From: Natronomonas salina
GTDB taxonomy: Archaea; Halobacteriota; Halobacteria; Halobacteriales; Haloarculaceae
Direction: 5' to 3'
DNA: 64,000 nt
Assembly (NCBI RefSeq): GCF_013391105.1
Contig: NZ_CP058335.1
Span: 496,001-560,000, forward strand
Shown: in pieces, positions 23,834 through 32,192 of the stretch
Numbering within the stretch: the stretch's first letter is position 1
Layout of the letters: every line of letters starts with the position of its first letter
Notes under the pieces: model-generated
The model's input: only the letters and a program-made list of their open reading frames with translations
The model's database searches: none
Told to the model about the DNA's origin: nothing
Position numbers and translations under genes: made by a program

Positions 23834-24310
23834 TCAGAGGTCGCCGACGGCCGACTCGACCTCCTCGCGCGGCACCGGGTAGATCCACTCGTCGGTGTCC
23901 CAGGCGTACCGGACCGTCCCCTCGTCGTCGAGGACGAAGACGGCGCGGCGGGCGGTCTTCGTGCCGGCCATCCCCTCGCGTTCGACGAGGAGGCCGTAGG
24001 CGTCGGCCGCGTCGGCGTTGAGGTCCGAGAAGATGGAGAAGGGGCTGTCGAGCTGCCGGAGGAACTCGTTGATGGAGTACGGTCCGTCCCGGACGACGCC
24101 GTAGACGGGGAAGCCGTCGAAGTCGTCCCAGCCGGCGTGCTCGTAGCGGAACCACCAGTTCTGCGCGATGGCCGAGAAGACGAAGCCGTCGAAGACGAGG
24201 ACGGCGCCGCGGTCGCCGAGCGCGTCGTGCAGCGCCGTCGGCCGGAACGTCTCGCCGTCGCACAGCAGTGCCTCGAACGCGGGCGCGTCGTCGCCGACTG
24301 CGGGTGGCAT
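23834..24310 (-). CDS. peroxiredoxin-like (AhpC/TSA fold) protein lacking the catalytic cysteine
   Basis: A 158-residue thioredoxin-fold protein with an AhpC/TSA layout: the N-terminal VGDDAPAFEALLCDGE matches the family start, VYGVV and FSIFSDLNADAADAYGL match the middle strands, and RRAVFVLDDEGTVRYAW matches the end. At the place of the peroxidatic Cys it reads FVFSAIAQNWW, with no Cys. The only Cys (near residue 17) is outside the active site. It is therefore unlikely to be a normal peroxidase; a structural or regulatory role is possible. Confidence 0.75.
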   Translation of the reverse strand: MPPAVGDDAPAFEALLCDGETFRPTALHDALGDRGAVLVFDGFVFSAIAQNWWFRYEHAGWDDFDGFPVYGVVRDGPYSINEFLRQLDSPFSIFSDLNADAADAYGLLVEREGMAGTKTARRAVFVLDDEGTVRYAWDTDEWIYPVPREEVESAVGDL

Positions 24311-24396
24311 ACCGTCACACCCGTCGGCCGGCGACTTAAACGCCCCGTCCCCGGCGGCTGCGGGTATTTATTGGCGCCGCCCGCGTAGGCGTGGGT

Positions 24397-24672
24397 ATGT
24401 CCGTCACGTACTACAGGCTGGAGGGGTGTCCCTACTGCGAGTTCGTCACCGACAAGCTCGACGAACTCGACGTCGAGTACGACAGCGTCTGGGTCGAGGG
24501 GCTCCACTCCAAGCGCAACGAGGTCAAGGCGATCACCGGCCAGCGGCAGGTCCCGGCCATCGTCGACGAGGAGTACGGCGTCTCGATGAGCCAGTCGGCC
24601 CGCATCTTCGAGTACCTGGAGACGACCTACGGCGACGCCGACTCGTCGTCGGAGGTCGACGTCGAGTTCTGA
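24397..24672 (+). CDS. glutaredoxin-like protein
   Basis: A 91-residue thioredoxin-fold protein with the redox motif CPYC near residues 10-13, the cis-Pro segment QVPAIVD, and YGVSMSQSARIFEYLE at the end, as in glutaredoxins and GST N-terminal domains. Haloarchaea lack glutathione, so the partner thiol is probably gamma-glutamylcysteine or another protein. The TATA-like TATTTATTGG at 24365-24374 supports the start at 24397 over the GTG at 24391. A membrane-protein gene follows after 3 bases. Confidence 0.85.
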   Translation: MSVTYYRLEGCPYCEFVTDKLDELDVEYDSVWVEGLHSKRNEVKAITGQRQVPAIVDEEYGVSMSQSARIFEYLETTYGDADSSSEVDVEF

Positions 24673-24675
24673 ACC

Positions 24676-25014
24676 GTGGCCCAGGGAATCACCCACTTCG
24701 CCGTCGGGGCGACCCTGACGACGCTCCTCGAGACCCTCGCGGTCCCCGACGTCCGCTACCCGCGGGTGTGGGCGCTCCTCGGGGGCGGCTGGGCGATGCT
24801 CCCCGACGCCGCGAAGCTCGTCGACAGCGACGCCGTCTACGCCTTCCACTACACCCGCTGGGCCGACCTGTTCTGGGGCCACCGCACGCTGGACCGGGCC
24901 GACGCGGACGACTCGACGCTCCTCGGCGCCGTCGCGGTCGCGCTGTTCATCCTGGTCACCGCGGTCGCCGAGCACCGGGAGTATCGGACGCCGGGCGTCG
25001 CCGAATCCGAGTAG
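24676..25014 (+). CDS. small membrane protein, unknown function
   Basis: A 112-residue protein beginning at GTG 24676, three bases behind the glutaredoxin-like gene and so probably co-translated. ITHFAVGATLTTLLE at the start and LLGAVAVALFILVTAV near the end are hydrophobic. Between them are WAMLPDAAKL and a run of His/Asp/Trp residues (FHYTRWADLFWGH), which recall membrane-bound metal-dependent hydrolase-like proteins, but it is shorter than those. Function unknown. Confidence 0.65.
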   Translation: MAQGITHFAVGATLTTLLETLAVPDVRYPRVWALLGGGWAMLPDAAKLVDSDAVYAFHYTRWADLFWGHRTLDRADADDSTLLGAVAVALFILVTAVAEHREYRTPGVAESE

Positions 25015-25027
25015 CGCCGCGTCCCGG

Positions 25028-25429
25028 TCAGTCGTCCAGTTCGTGGGGGTCGAGCCCCGGGTCCTCGACCGGCGGCGCGCCCACGGAGAGGACGATCCCC
25101 TGGTCGTCGCCGACGTAGCGGTGTCCGTGGCCGATCTCGGGTTTGGCGACCCAGAACGAGCCCTCGTCGGCGTCGACGTACTCCGCCTCGCCGGAGCGGC
25201 CGAGCTTCAGCGAGAACTCTCCCTGGACGACGAAGTACAGCTCCTCCTGCTCGCTGTGGGCGTGGTACTGGATCTCCTCGCCCGGTTCGAAGTACCAGAC
25301 GGTCGCGCGCATCTCGGAGAGGCCGAGCTGGTCGCCGACGGGCTTGATGTCCAGGTCCGGCGGCACCCCCTCGATCTCCGAGAGGTCCGTGACCGGTACG
25401 TCGTCGAGGTCGATGACCTTGTAGTCCAT
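25028..25429 (-). CDS. cupin-domain protein
   Basis: A single-domain cupin of 133 residues. The first cupin motif is YHAHSEQEELYFVVQGE, with two His and one Glu as metal ligands; the second includes GHGHRYVG. Such proteins bind metals or small ligands and may be isomerases or dioxygenases. The ATG at 25429 is preferred because the cupin fold begins there. No partner gene fixes its role. Confidence 0.8.
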   Translation of the reverse strand: MDYKVIDLDDVPVTDLSEIEGVPPDLDIKPVGDQLGLSEMRATVWYFEPGEEIQYHAHSEQEELYFVVQGEFSLKLGRSGEAEYVDADEGSFWVAKPEIGHGHRYVGDDQGIVLSVGAPPVEDPGLDPHELDD

Positions 25430-25474
25430 GGCGACCGTCAACACGGAGCGGAGGGGCAAAAAGGGTCGCGTCGG

Positions 25475-26230
25475 TCAGTCCTCGACGGCGTCGACGAGCG
25501 CCGGCAGCGCCTCGGTGACGTCCTCGCGGAAGTCGTACTCGGCGCGGTCCGAGACGGCGGTCCGGTCGAGGTTGACGACGATCAGGGTCGCGCCGCTCTC
25601 GGCGGCCTTCCGCGGCAGCGACGCGGCCGGTTCGACGGTGAGCGACGAGCCGACCGCGAGGAAGGCGTCGGCGCTCTCCGCGGCCGAGTGCGCCCGGAAC
25701 AGCGCCTCGTCGGGGAGCTGTTCCCCGAAGAGGACGACGTCCGGCTTCAGCACCTCCCCGCAGTGCTCGCAGGTCGGCGGCACCTCGCCGTCGCGCACGC
25801 GGTCGAAGACCGGGTCGGCCTCGAACCGGCGGCGACAGCCCGTACAGACCACGCGGCGACCGTTGCCGTGGATCTCGATGGGGTCCGAGTTGCCGGCCGA
25901 CTGGTGGAGGCCGTCGACGTTCTGGGTGACGAGCGTGTCGAGGTGGCCGGCGGCCTCCAGGTCGGCGAGCGCCTCGTGGGCGGCGTTCGGCTCGACGCCG
26001 CCGCCGAACAGCTCCTCGACGAGTTCGACGCGCTCGGCCCAGAACCCCTCGGGGTCCGAGCGGAAGCGCCTGACGTGGAAGTCGTTCGGGTCGTACTCGG
26101 TCCAGAGGCCGTCCTCGGAGCGGAAGTCGGGGATGCCGGAGGCGGTGGAGACGCCGGCGCCGGTCAACGCGACGACGGAGTCGGCGTCGCGGATCGCCGA
26201 CGCGGCGAAGGAGAGTTCCCGGTCGTCCAT
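25475..26230 (-). CDS. Sir2-family NAD-dependent protein deacylase
   Basis: A 251-residue sirtuin. The NAD-binding motif is GAGVSTASGIPDFR (from about residue 21) and the catalytic segment is TQNVDGLHQ, with the His as general base. A zinc site comprises CTGC and CEHC pairs; GSSLTVEPA closes the NAD pocket. It removes acyl groups from protein lysines using NAD, for example from acyl-CoA synthetases or chromatin proteins. The large number of acyl-CoA genes nearby makes regulation of those enzymes plausible, but this is inference. Confidence 0.9.
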   Translation of the reverse strand: MDDRELSFAASAIRDADSVVALTGAGVSTASGIPDFRSEDGLWTEYDPNDFHVRRFRSDPEGFWAERVELVEELFGGGVEPNAAHEALADLEAAGHLDTLVTQNVDGLHQSAGNSDPIEIHGNGRRVVCTGCRRRFEADPVFDRVRDGEVPPTCEHCGEVLKPDVVLFGEQLPDEALFRAHSAAESADAFLAVGSSLTVEPAASLPRKAAESGATLIVVNLDRTAVSDRAEYDFREDVTEALPALVDAVED

Positions 26231-26323
26231 GGGTCGACTCGGTCGGCGACGAGCAAAAATCCACGGCCGACGCGTATAGGGTCCCGACCAGGGCGGACCG
26301 GATGAAGGTCCAGTCGCCCGTCG

Positions 26324-27511
26324 CTACTTGTACGCGGCGATGCCCGTCAGCTCCTTGCCGACGACGAGCTGCTGGATGTCGGTGGTGCCGTCCGGGATGG
26401 TCATCGTGCGGGCGTCGCGGTAGTAGCGCTCGAGGGGGTAGTCCTTCGAGAGGCCGTTGCCGCCGTAGACCTGCAGGGCCACGTCGGCGACGTCGACGGA
26501 CTTCTCGCAGACCCACCCCTTCGCCAGCGAGGAGTACATCCGGGCCTCGTCGTCGCCGGCCGCGACCTTCCGGGCGGCCTCGTAGGTGAGCAGCCGCCCG
26601 GTCTCGAGGCCGGCGCGGATCTCGTAGAGCTTCTCCTGGACGAGCTGGTGACCGCCGATGGGGCCGCCGAAGACCTCCCGGTCCTTCGAGTAGTCGAGGG
26701 CCGCCTCGTAGGCCGCCTGCATGATGCCGACCGACATCGCCGCCATCCCGGTCCGCATGTACGCGAACATCGCGTTCAGCGGGTTCTGGTTCTGGAACAT
26801 CTCGTTGTCGGTGATGTCGGACTCTCCGGAGGCGATCATCTTCGTCACCGCGTTCATCAGCTTGTTGTCCTCGGGAACCCGGACCTCGTCGAAGAAGATC
26901 TGACCGGTCGGAGAACCCTTCCAGCCGAGCTTGTGCAGCTCTCGGGTCTCGACGTCGTTGGTGACGGTGTCGACGATGAAGAAGTCGCGCTGCTCGGCGT
27001 CCTCGTCGTAGGCGACGACCAGCGCCATGTCGGCGATGGGCGCGTTCGAGACCCACGTCTTCTCGCCGTCGATGACGTACTCGTCGCCGTCCTTCGTCGC
27101 CGTCGTCCCGGGGTGGGCCGTGTCGGAGCCGCCGTCCGGTTCGGTGACGGCCATGCAGCCGATGCAGGACCCCTCGTCGAGCCTGTCGCGCAGTGCGTCC
27201 TGGGTCTCCTCGCCGGCGTACCGGGCGAAGATCGTCGGGAACGACATGTTCAGCGTCACGTTCAGCGACGGCCAGATGCGCGATATCTCCTCGGAGGTGA
27301 CTGCGTAGGTCAGCGGGTCGTCGAAGCCCTCGCCCTCGACGGAGCCCGGACCGATGCCCAGTTCGCCGAGCATCTGCTGGTACTGGATGGCCTCGTCCTT
27401 GCTCATCGCCTCCCGGTCGGCCTCCGGCAGGTCCGGCTGGATCTCCTCCTCCAGGAACTCCCGCAGCGAACTCCGGATCATCTCGTGCTCCTCGTCCAGG
27501 TGGGCACTCAT
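26324..27511 (-). CDS. acyl-CoA dehydrogenase family protein
   Basis: A 395-residue acyl-CoA dehydrogenase. MAVTEPDGGSDTAHPG is the FAD/substrate motif, and the C-terminal active-site region reads TIPDGTTDIQQ, where Asp stands in the usual Glu position. Several bacterial and archaeal subgroups share the PDGT form, so activity is still expected, but the substrate may differ from standard fatty acyl-CoA. The ATG at 27511 marks the start of homology (MSAHLDEEHEMIRSSLREF). Confidence 0.86.
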   Translation of the reverse strand: MSAHLDEEHEMIRSSLREFLEEEIQPDLPEADREAMSKDEAIQYQQMLGELGIGPGSVEGEGFDDPLTYAVTSEEISRIWPSLNVTLNMSFPTIFARYAGEETQDALRDRLDEGSCIGCMAVTEPDGGSDTAHPGTTATKDGDEYVIDGEKTWVSNAPIADMALVVAYDEDAEQRDFFIVDTVTNDVETRELHKLGWKGSPTGQIFFDEVRVPEDNKLMNAVTKMIASGESDITDNEMFQNQNPLNAMFAYMRTGMAAMSVGIMQAAYEAALDYSKDREVFGGPIGGHQLVQEKLYEIRAGLETGRLLTYEAARKVAAGDDEARMYSSLAKGWVCEKSVDVADVALQVYGGNGLSKDYPLERYYRDARTMTIPDGTTDIQQLVVGKELTGIAAYK

Positions 27512-27628
27512 GGGAGGGAATGACGGGCATACCAGCAAATCGGTTTACCGTCTCATGGGAGGCGGTTTATGTGACGGTAGTGCCGTCGAAATATCGGTTC
27601 GAGGGAACGCTGGACCGCGAACTCCCGG

Positions 27629-29071
27629 TCAGTCCCGCTCGGCGGAGCGAACGCCCGACGGGAGTTCCACCCGCCCGCCCTCCGCCTCCGTCTCGGGGAA
27701 CATCTTCCCGGGGTTGAGAATGTCCTTCGGGTCGAAGGCGGCCTTCAGCGCGCGCATCGCCTGGACCCCGCCCTCGCCGTGCTCCAGTTCGAGGAACTTC
27801 TGTTTCCCCATGCCGATGCCGTGCTCGCCGGTGGCGGTCCCGCCCCACGAGATGGCCTTCTCGACGATCGAGTCGTAGATCTCCTCGGCGGTCTCGACCA
27901 TCTCCTCGTCGTCGGGGTCGACGAGCACCGTGTAGTGGACGTTGCCGTCGCCGGCGTGGCCGAAGCAGGGTAGCAGGACGTCGTGCTCCTCGCCGAGGTC
28001 CTTCGCGTAGCGGATGATGTCGGGGTACCGGCTGATGGGGACGGTGACGTCGCCGGGGTGCCGCGGCTCGAGGTCGGGGTCGTACTGCTGGACGGCGAAG
28101 GCGAGTTCGTCGCGGGCGCGCCAGAGTTCGTCCATCCGCTCCTCGTCGGCGATCTCGAACTCCGCGACGTCGTGGGAGTCGACGATGGTCCGGAAGAAGT
28201 CGATCTCCTCGTCGACGTTGTGGTTGGCGTGGAACTCGAAGAAGATCATCGAGCCGTCCGGGAGCCCGGTGTCGAAGTAGCGGTTGGCCATCTCCGCGGC
28301 CAGCGGGTCGATGAGCTCGATCTTCGCGACGTCGACGCCGGAGCGGACGACGTCGAAGACCGCCTCAGCGGCGTCGTCCATCGACTCGAAGACCGCGCGG
28401 CCGCCCTTGATCTGCTCGGGGAGCCCCTCCAGTTCCAGGGTGGCGCGCGTGACGACGCCGAGGGTGCCCTCGCTGCCGACGATGACGTCCTTGAGGTTGT
28501 ACCCCGAAGAGGTCTTGACGGCCTTGCTGCCGGTCTCGATGACGGTGCCGTCGGCGAGGACGACCTCCAGTTCCAGCACCCAGTCGCCGACCTCGCCGTA
28601 CTTGACGGTCTTCTGGCCGGAAGCGTCGTTGACGATCATGCCGCCGATGGTCGAGAGGTTGGCCGACGACGGCATCGGCGGGAAGAACATGCCGTGCTCG
28701 GCGGCCGTCTCGTCGACGACGTTGCCCATCACGCCGGGTTCGACGTCGATCTGGAAGTCGTCGGGGCGGACGTCCAGGACGTCGTCCATCTTCGTCATGT
28801 CCAGGCTGATCCCCTTGAACAGCGGGACGGCGTTGCCCTCCATCGACGTGCCGGCGGCGTATGGCGTCACCGGCACCTCGCGGTCGTTGGCCGCCTCGAG
28901 GACCGTCGCGACGTCGGCGGTCGAGGCCGGCCAGACGACGGCGTCGGGCGTCACGCCGAGGCCGGCCTCCTGGGCGACCCAGTCGGCGGCGTGGCTCTCG
29001 CGAGCCGAGTCGTCGAAGGAGACCTCCCCGTCAAGGTCGAGGTCCGAGAGGAACGAGCAGTCGTACGTCAT
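27629..29071 (-). CDS. FAD-binding oxidase (GlcD/D-lactate dehydrogenase type)
   Basis: A 480-residue VAO/PCMH-fold flavoenzyme oxidising a 2-hydroxy acid such as glycolate, D-lactate or D-2-hydroxyglutarate. Features are the FAD-binding TPYAAGTSMEGNAVPL, SGYNLKDVIVGSEGTLGVVT, the C-terminal metal/substrate residues in CFGHAGDGNVHY, and GEHGIGMGKQKFLE. It lacks the iron-sulfur C-terminal half of fused versions. It would feed 2-keto acids to the pathway genes of this region. Confidence 0.87.
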   Translation of the reverse strand: MTYDCSFLSDLDLDGEVSFDDSARESHAADWVAQEAGLGVTPDAVVWPASTADVATVLEAANDREVPVTPYAAGTSMEGNAVPLFKGISLDMTKMDDVLDVRPDDFQIDVEPGVMGNVVDETAAEHGMFFPPMPSSANLSTIGGMIVNDASGQKTVKYGEVGDWVLELEVVLADGTVIETGSKAVKTSSGYNLKDVIVGSEGTLGVVTRATLELEGLPEQIKGGRAVFESMDDAAEAVFDVVRSGVDVAKIELIDPLAAEMANRYFDTGLPDGSMIFFEFHANHNVDEEIDFFRTIVDSHDVAEFEIADEERMDELWRARDELAFAVQQYDPDLEPRHPGDVTVPISRYPDIIRYAKDLGEEHDVLLPCFGHAGDGNVHYTVLVDPDDEEMVETAEEIYDSIVEKAISWGGTATGEHGIGMGKQKFLELEHGEGGVQAMRALKAAFDPKDILNPGKMFPETEAEGGRVELPSGVRSAERD

Positions 29072-29181
29072 ACCTCCACAGGGAGAGCGGACCCGCTTAA
29101 AGGTGTCCGCGTCGCAGGGAGGATGTTTAACTCGTCACCCCCGGCCGAACGTTTATGTGATGGTCGGTGGACATCTCGGCG

Positions 29182-29640
29182 ATGGTCGAAACGCCGACAG
29201 GAGGTCACGAGGAAGCGATCGGGGTTCTCGACATCCTGCTCGGCGTCTCACCGGTCGTCTTCGTCGTGGGACTGCTCACCGGTCTCGCCGCGTCGGGATG
29301 TGCATACCCGTTGGCGAGACGGGTGGACGCCGGGTTCATCCCGTCCGATCGGTTCGGGCGTCGGCAACACCTGACCCCGATGGCGCTAGGCGGCGTCGGG
29401 TTGCTGGCGTCCGCGTGGATCGCGGTGGCCGCGGCTGACGTCTGGCGGGTCGACGCGATTTGGTGGACGCTGGCCCGGAACGTCCTCGTCGGCGGCTCGC
29501 TGGCAGTCCCCGTCCAGGTTCTGCAGTACCAGGACGCGGATTCGGAGCGTCGGCGAGCGAGCCGGTACGTTTACACCACCTTCGTCCTCGCTTGGACAGC
29601 GATCGCGTCGCTCGTTACGGTCCTGTTGTTCGGCGCTTGA
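29182..29640 (+). CDS. membrane protein, unknown function
   Basis: A 152-residue protein with about four hydrophobic helices (starting near residues 15, 55, 90 and 125) and short basic loops (ARRVDAGFIPSDRFGRRQ, SERRRASR). The start at 29182 fits a leaderless transcript from TTTATG at 29152-29157; a GTG at 29167 is possible. No family recognised. Confidence 0.6.
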   Translation: MVETPTGGHEEAIGVLDILLGVSPVVFVVGLLTGLAASGCAYPLARRVDAGFIPSDRFGRRQHLTPMALGGVGLLASAWIAVAAADVWRVDAIWWTLARNVLVGGSLAVPVQVLQYQDADSERRRASRYVYTTFVLAWTAIASLVTVLLFGA

Positions 29641-29746
29641 CGTTGCATCGGTCGAATCGACCCGGTTCGGCCAGGAGCTTAACAGTTTGTCGTATGAACC
29701 GATTCAAGGGTTAACGTTGATAAGGAAGGCGACTCCACGTCACGGC

Positions 29747-30724
29747 ATGACCATGCGAGCAGCCGAGATCACCGAGTTCGGCGACGCCGACGTCCTGGAC
29801 GTATCGGAGACGGACCGACCCGAGCCCCGCGAGGGGCAGGTGCTGATCGACGTCGAGGCCGCCGGCATCAACTTCGCGGACATCATGCAGCGCCGCGGCC
29901 ACTACCAGGGCGGCCCGGAGCCGCCGTACGTCCCCGGCATGGAGGTCGCGGGCACCATCGCCGAGACCGGCGACGGCGTCGACCGCGACGAGGGAGAGGA
30001 GGTCGTCTCGCTCGTCAACGGCGGGGGTTACGCCGAGTACGCGATCGCGGACGCCCGTGGGCTGCTCGACGTTCCCGGCGACATGAGCTACGAGGAGGCC
30101 GCCGGCTTCCCGGTCCAGTGGCTCACCGCCCACAACTGCCTCCACGAGTGGGGCGAAATCGAGGAGGGCGAGACGGTCCTGATTCACGCCGCGGCAGGCG
30201 GCGTCGGCAGCGCCGCCGTCCAGCTGGCCGACGAGGCCGGCGCGGAGGTCGTCGGCACCGCCTCGACCGAGGAGAAGCTCGAGATGGCCGCCGACCTCGG
30301 GATGGACCACGGCATCCGCTACACCGAGGAGGACTTCGTCGACCGGGTCGACGAGATCACCGACGGAGCGGGCGTCGACCTCGTGCTGGACGGCATCGGC
30401 AGCGACACGACCGACCGTAGCCTCGACGCGCTCGCGTCGTTCGGCCGGATGGTCTCCTACGGCGCCGCCGGCGGCGAACCCGGGCGGCCGAACACCGCGG
30501 ACCTCCTGTTCGGCAACAAGCGCGTCATCGGCTACCACCTCGGCCGCGCTATCGACCAGAAGCCGATGAAGGTCATGGGTGCGGTCCCGGAGCTGACCCA
30601 GCTGCTGGGCGACGGCACCCTCGAGGTGCAGGTGGGCCACACCTTCGACCTCGAAGAGGCCGCGGAGGCCCACCAGTTCATCGAGGACCGCAAGTCCAGC
30701 GGGAAGGTCGTCCTGCTGCCGTAG
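29747..30724 (+). CDS. NADPH:quinone oxidoreductase-like MDR protein
   Basis: A 325-residue zinc-free medium-chain reductase. It has AAGINFADIMQRRGHY, the family signature VPGMEVAGTI, and the NADPH motif AAAGGVGSAAVQLA near residue 150. It reduces quinones or enones. The ATG at 29747 (or 29753) suits the TATA-like TTGATAAGG at 29717-29725. It differs from the zinc-bearing paralogue at 715-1734 in lacking the Cys cluster. Confidence 0.87.
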   Translation: MTMRAAEITEFGDADVLDVSETDRPEPREGQVLIDVEAAGINFADIMQRRGHYQGGPEPPYVPGMEVAGTIAETGDGVDRDEGEEVVSLVNGGGYAEYAIADARGLLDVPGDMSYEEAAGFPVQWLTAHNCLHEWGEIEEGETVLIHAAAGGVGSAAVQLADEAGAEVVGTASTEEKLEMAADLGMDHGIRYTEEDFVDRVDEITDGAGVDLVLDGIGSDTTDRSLDALASFGRMVSYGAAGGEPGRPNTADLLFGNKRVIGYHLGRAIDQKPMKVMGAVPELTQLLGDGTLEVQVGHTFDLEEAAEAHQFIEDRKSSGKVVLLP

Positions 30725-30746
30725 CGTTCCCTGGCCGACGTTCTCG

Positions 30747-30902
30747 TCAGCGCTCGTCGTCGGTGTCGCGACGAGCGGCCCGCTCGGCCTCCTGGCGGTC
30801 CATCGTCTCCCGCTGGCCGTGTTCGGCCCGGACCGCGGCGTAGAGCACGAGCGGGAACGCGACGCACGCGATCAGGACGAGGACGACCGCGCCGGACGTC
30901 AT
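30747..30902 (-). CDS. 51-residue single-helix membrane protein
   Basis: One hydrophobic helix (TSGAVVLVLIACVAFPLVLYA) is followed by a charged cytoplasmic tail rich in Arg, Glu and Asp. Its ATG overlaps the stop of the upstream Zn-ribbon gene by ATGA, which strongly suggests a real, coupled gene. Function unknown. Confidence 0.65.
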   Translation of the reverse strand: MTSGAVVLVLIACVAFPLVLYAAVRAEHGQRETMDRQEAERAARRDTDDER

Positions 30903-31117
30903 CCGAGGAAGACGTCGACGATGTCGCTCGACCCGGGCGTGGTGTCCCGGTAGAGCTCCGAGTAGCCGCAGTTCGTACAGGAGACGACCTTGAAGCTGTT
31001 CGTCTGGATGTCGAACATCTTGCTCAGGCCGCCGCCGGTCGTCGAGATCGTACCGACCTCGGTCTCGGTGTTCCCGCACTTCTCACAGCCGCGCGCCGTA
31101 TCCGATTCGGAGGGCAT
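30899..31117 (-). CDS. zinc-ribbon nucleic-acid-binding protein (COG3478-like)
   Basis: A 72-residue ribbon with CEKCGN near residue 11 and CTNCGY near residue 47, plus TISTTGGGLSKMFDIQTNSF in between. That layout matches the COG3478 family of predicted nucleic-acid-binding Zn-ribbons. A TATA-like GCATATTAC about 25-30 bases upstream fits a leaderless start at 31117. It is the first gene of a two-gene unit with the 51-residue membrane protein. Confidence 0.75.
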   Translation of the reverse strand: MPSESDTARGCEKCGNTETEVGTISTTGGGLSKMFDIQTNSFKVVSCTNCGYSELYRDTTPGSSDIVDVFLG

Positions 31118-31185
31118 GGCCGTCGTTCCCCGCGGAATCGTAATATGCTTTTCTCCCGTCGAGGTGGCGTCCAGCCGGCGGTCGG

Positions 31186-32136
31186 TCAGGCGACGTAACG
31201 GCGGACGTCCCCGTCGAGCCGCGAGTCGATCTCGCCCTGGCGTTCCAGCCGGGCCAGCGCGCCGAGGGACTCGAAGACGGAGAACTGCATCCGCCGGGGG
31301 TCGTCGATCCGTTCGTCGGTCACCCCGTAGGCCGTCGCCTCGCCGATGTCCGACAGCGTCGATTCGACGTCCTCGACGAGCGCGTCGAGGTCCGCCCGCG
31401 CCCGCTCGATCGCGCCGGCGGCGTCCTCGAACACCGGGCCGTGCCCCGGGTGGACGCGGTCGACGTCGTAGCCGGCCAGCCGGTCGAGGCCCTCGTAGAA
31501 GGCGTCGACGCAGTCGTAGCAGCCGCGGTCGAAGCCGGTGTGGAGCGCCGCCGGGCGGAACGGTTCGACCAGGGCGTCGCCGGCGAAGAGCTGGCCGTCG
31601 GCGAGATACGCCGCCTGGTCGATCTGGTGGCCCGGAACGTGGATCGGTTCGAACGTCACCTCGCCGGCGGCGAAGCGGTCGCCGAACGGGAGGTCGACGT
31701 CGATCTCCTCGGGCGGTAGACACGAGCGGTTCCGGTGTAGCGAGTCGACCGACTCCTCGACGGCGACGTCGACGTCCGGCAGCCCGACCTCGGTCGCGTT
31801 CGCCCGCACTGCCGCCGCGAGGTCGTCGGAGTCGCGGGCGAGCCGCTCGCGGACGCCCACTGGGGCGTACACCGTCGGGTCGGCGACGTCGACCAGTTCT
31901 GCGGCCTGGCCGTCGTGGTCGGTGTGCGGGTGGGTGACAAGGAGGTGATCGACGTCCTCGGGGTCGTACCCGGCTTCGGCGAGGCCGTCGACGAGGGCGG
32001 CCCAGCCGTCCTCGCCCGGCGTCCCGGCGTCGATCAGCACCGGTTCGGCGGCAGGAACGAGGTAGGCGTACGCGGTGTGCGGAGGCCACGGGATGTCGAA
32101 CTCGATGCGGTGGGCCTGCGCCGAGGTGTGTGCCAT
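31186..32136 (-). CDS. MBL-fold metallohydrolase, paralogue of the 9.4-kb gene
   Basis: A 316-residue metallo-beta-lactamase-fold protein. Ligands are THPHTDH, VPGHQ, AGD and PGHG. A C-terminal winged-helix-like region ends in ALARLERQGEI...DVRRYVA. Sequence and architecture match the protein at 9359-10321, so the two are duplicates within one genome. CTTTATAG on the minus strand near 32163-32170 gives a leaderless start at 32136. The upstream in-frame extension overlaps mptE and is rejected. Confidence 0.85.
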   Translation of the reverse strand: MAHTSAQAHRIEFDIPWPPHTAYAYLVPAAEPVLIDAGTPGEDGWAALVDGLAEAGYDPEDVDHLLVTHPHTDHDGQAAELVDVADPTVYAPVGVRERLARDSDDLAAAVRANATEVGLPDVDVAVEESVDSLHRNRSCLPPEEIDVDLPFGDRFAAGEVTFEPIHVPGHQIDQAAYLADGQLFAGDALVEPFRPAALHTGFDRGCYDCVDAFYEGLDRLAGYDVDRVHPGHGPVFEDAAGAIERARADLDALVEDVESTLSDIGEATAYGVTDERIDDPRRMQFSVFESLGALARLERQGEIDSRLDGDVRRYVA

Positions 32137-32192
32137 CCGGTCGCCCGGTTCGACGGGCCCGGCTATAAAGCGCACGCCGTCGAGCGACGCCG

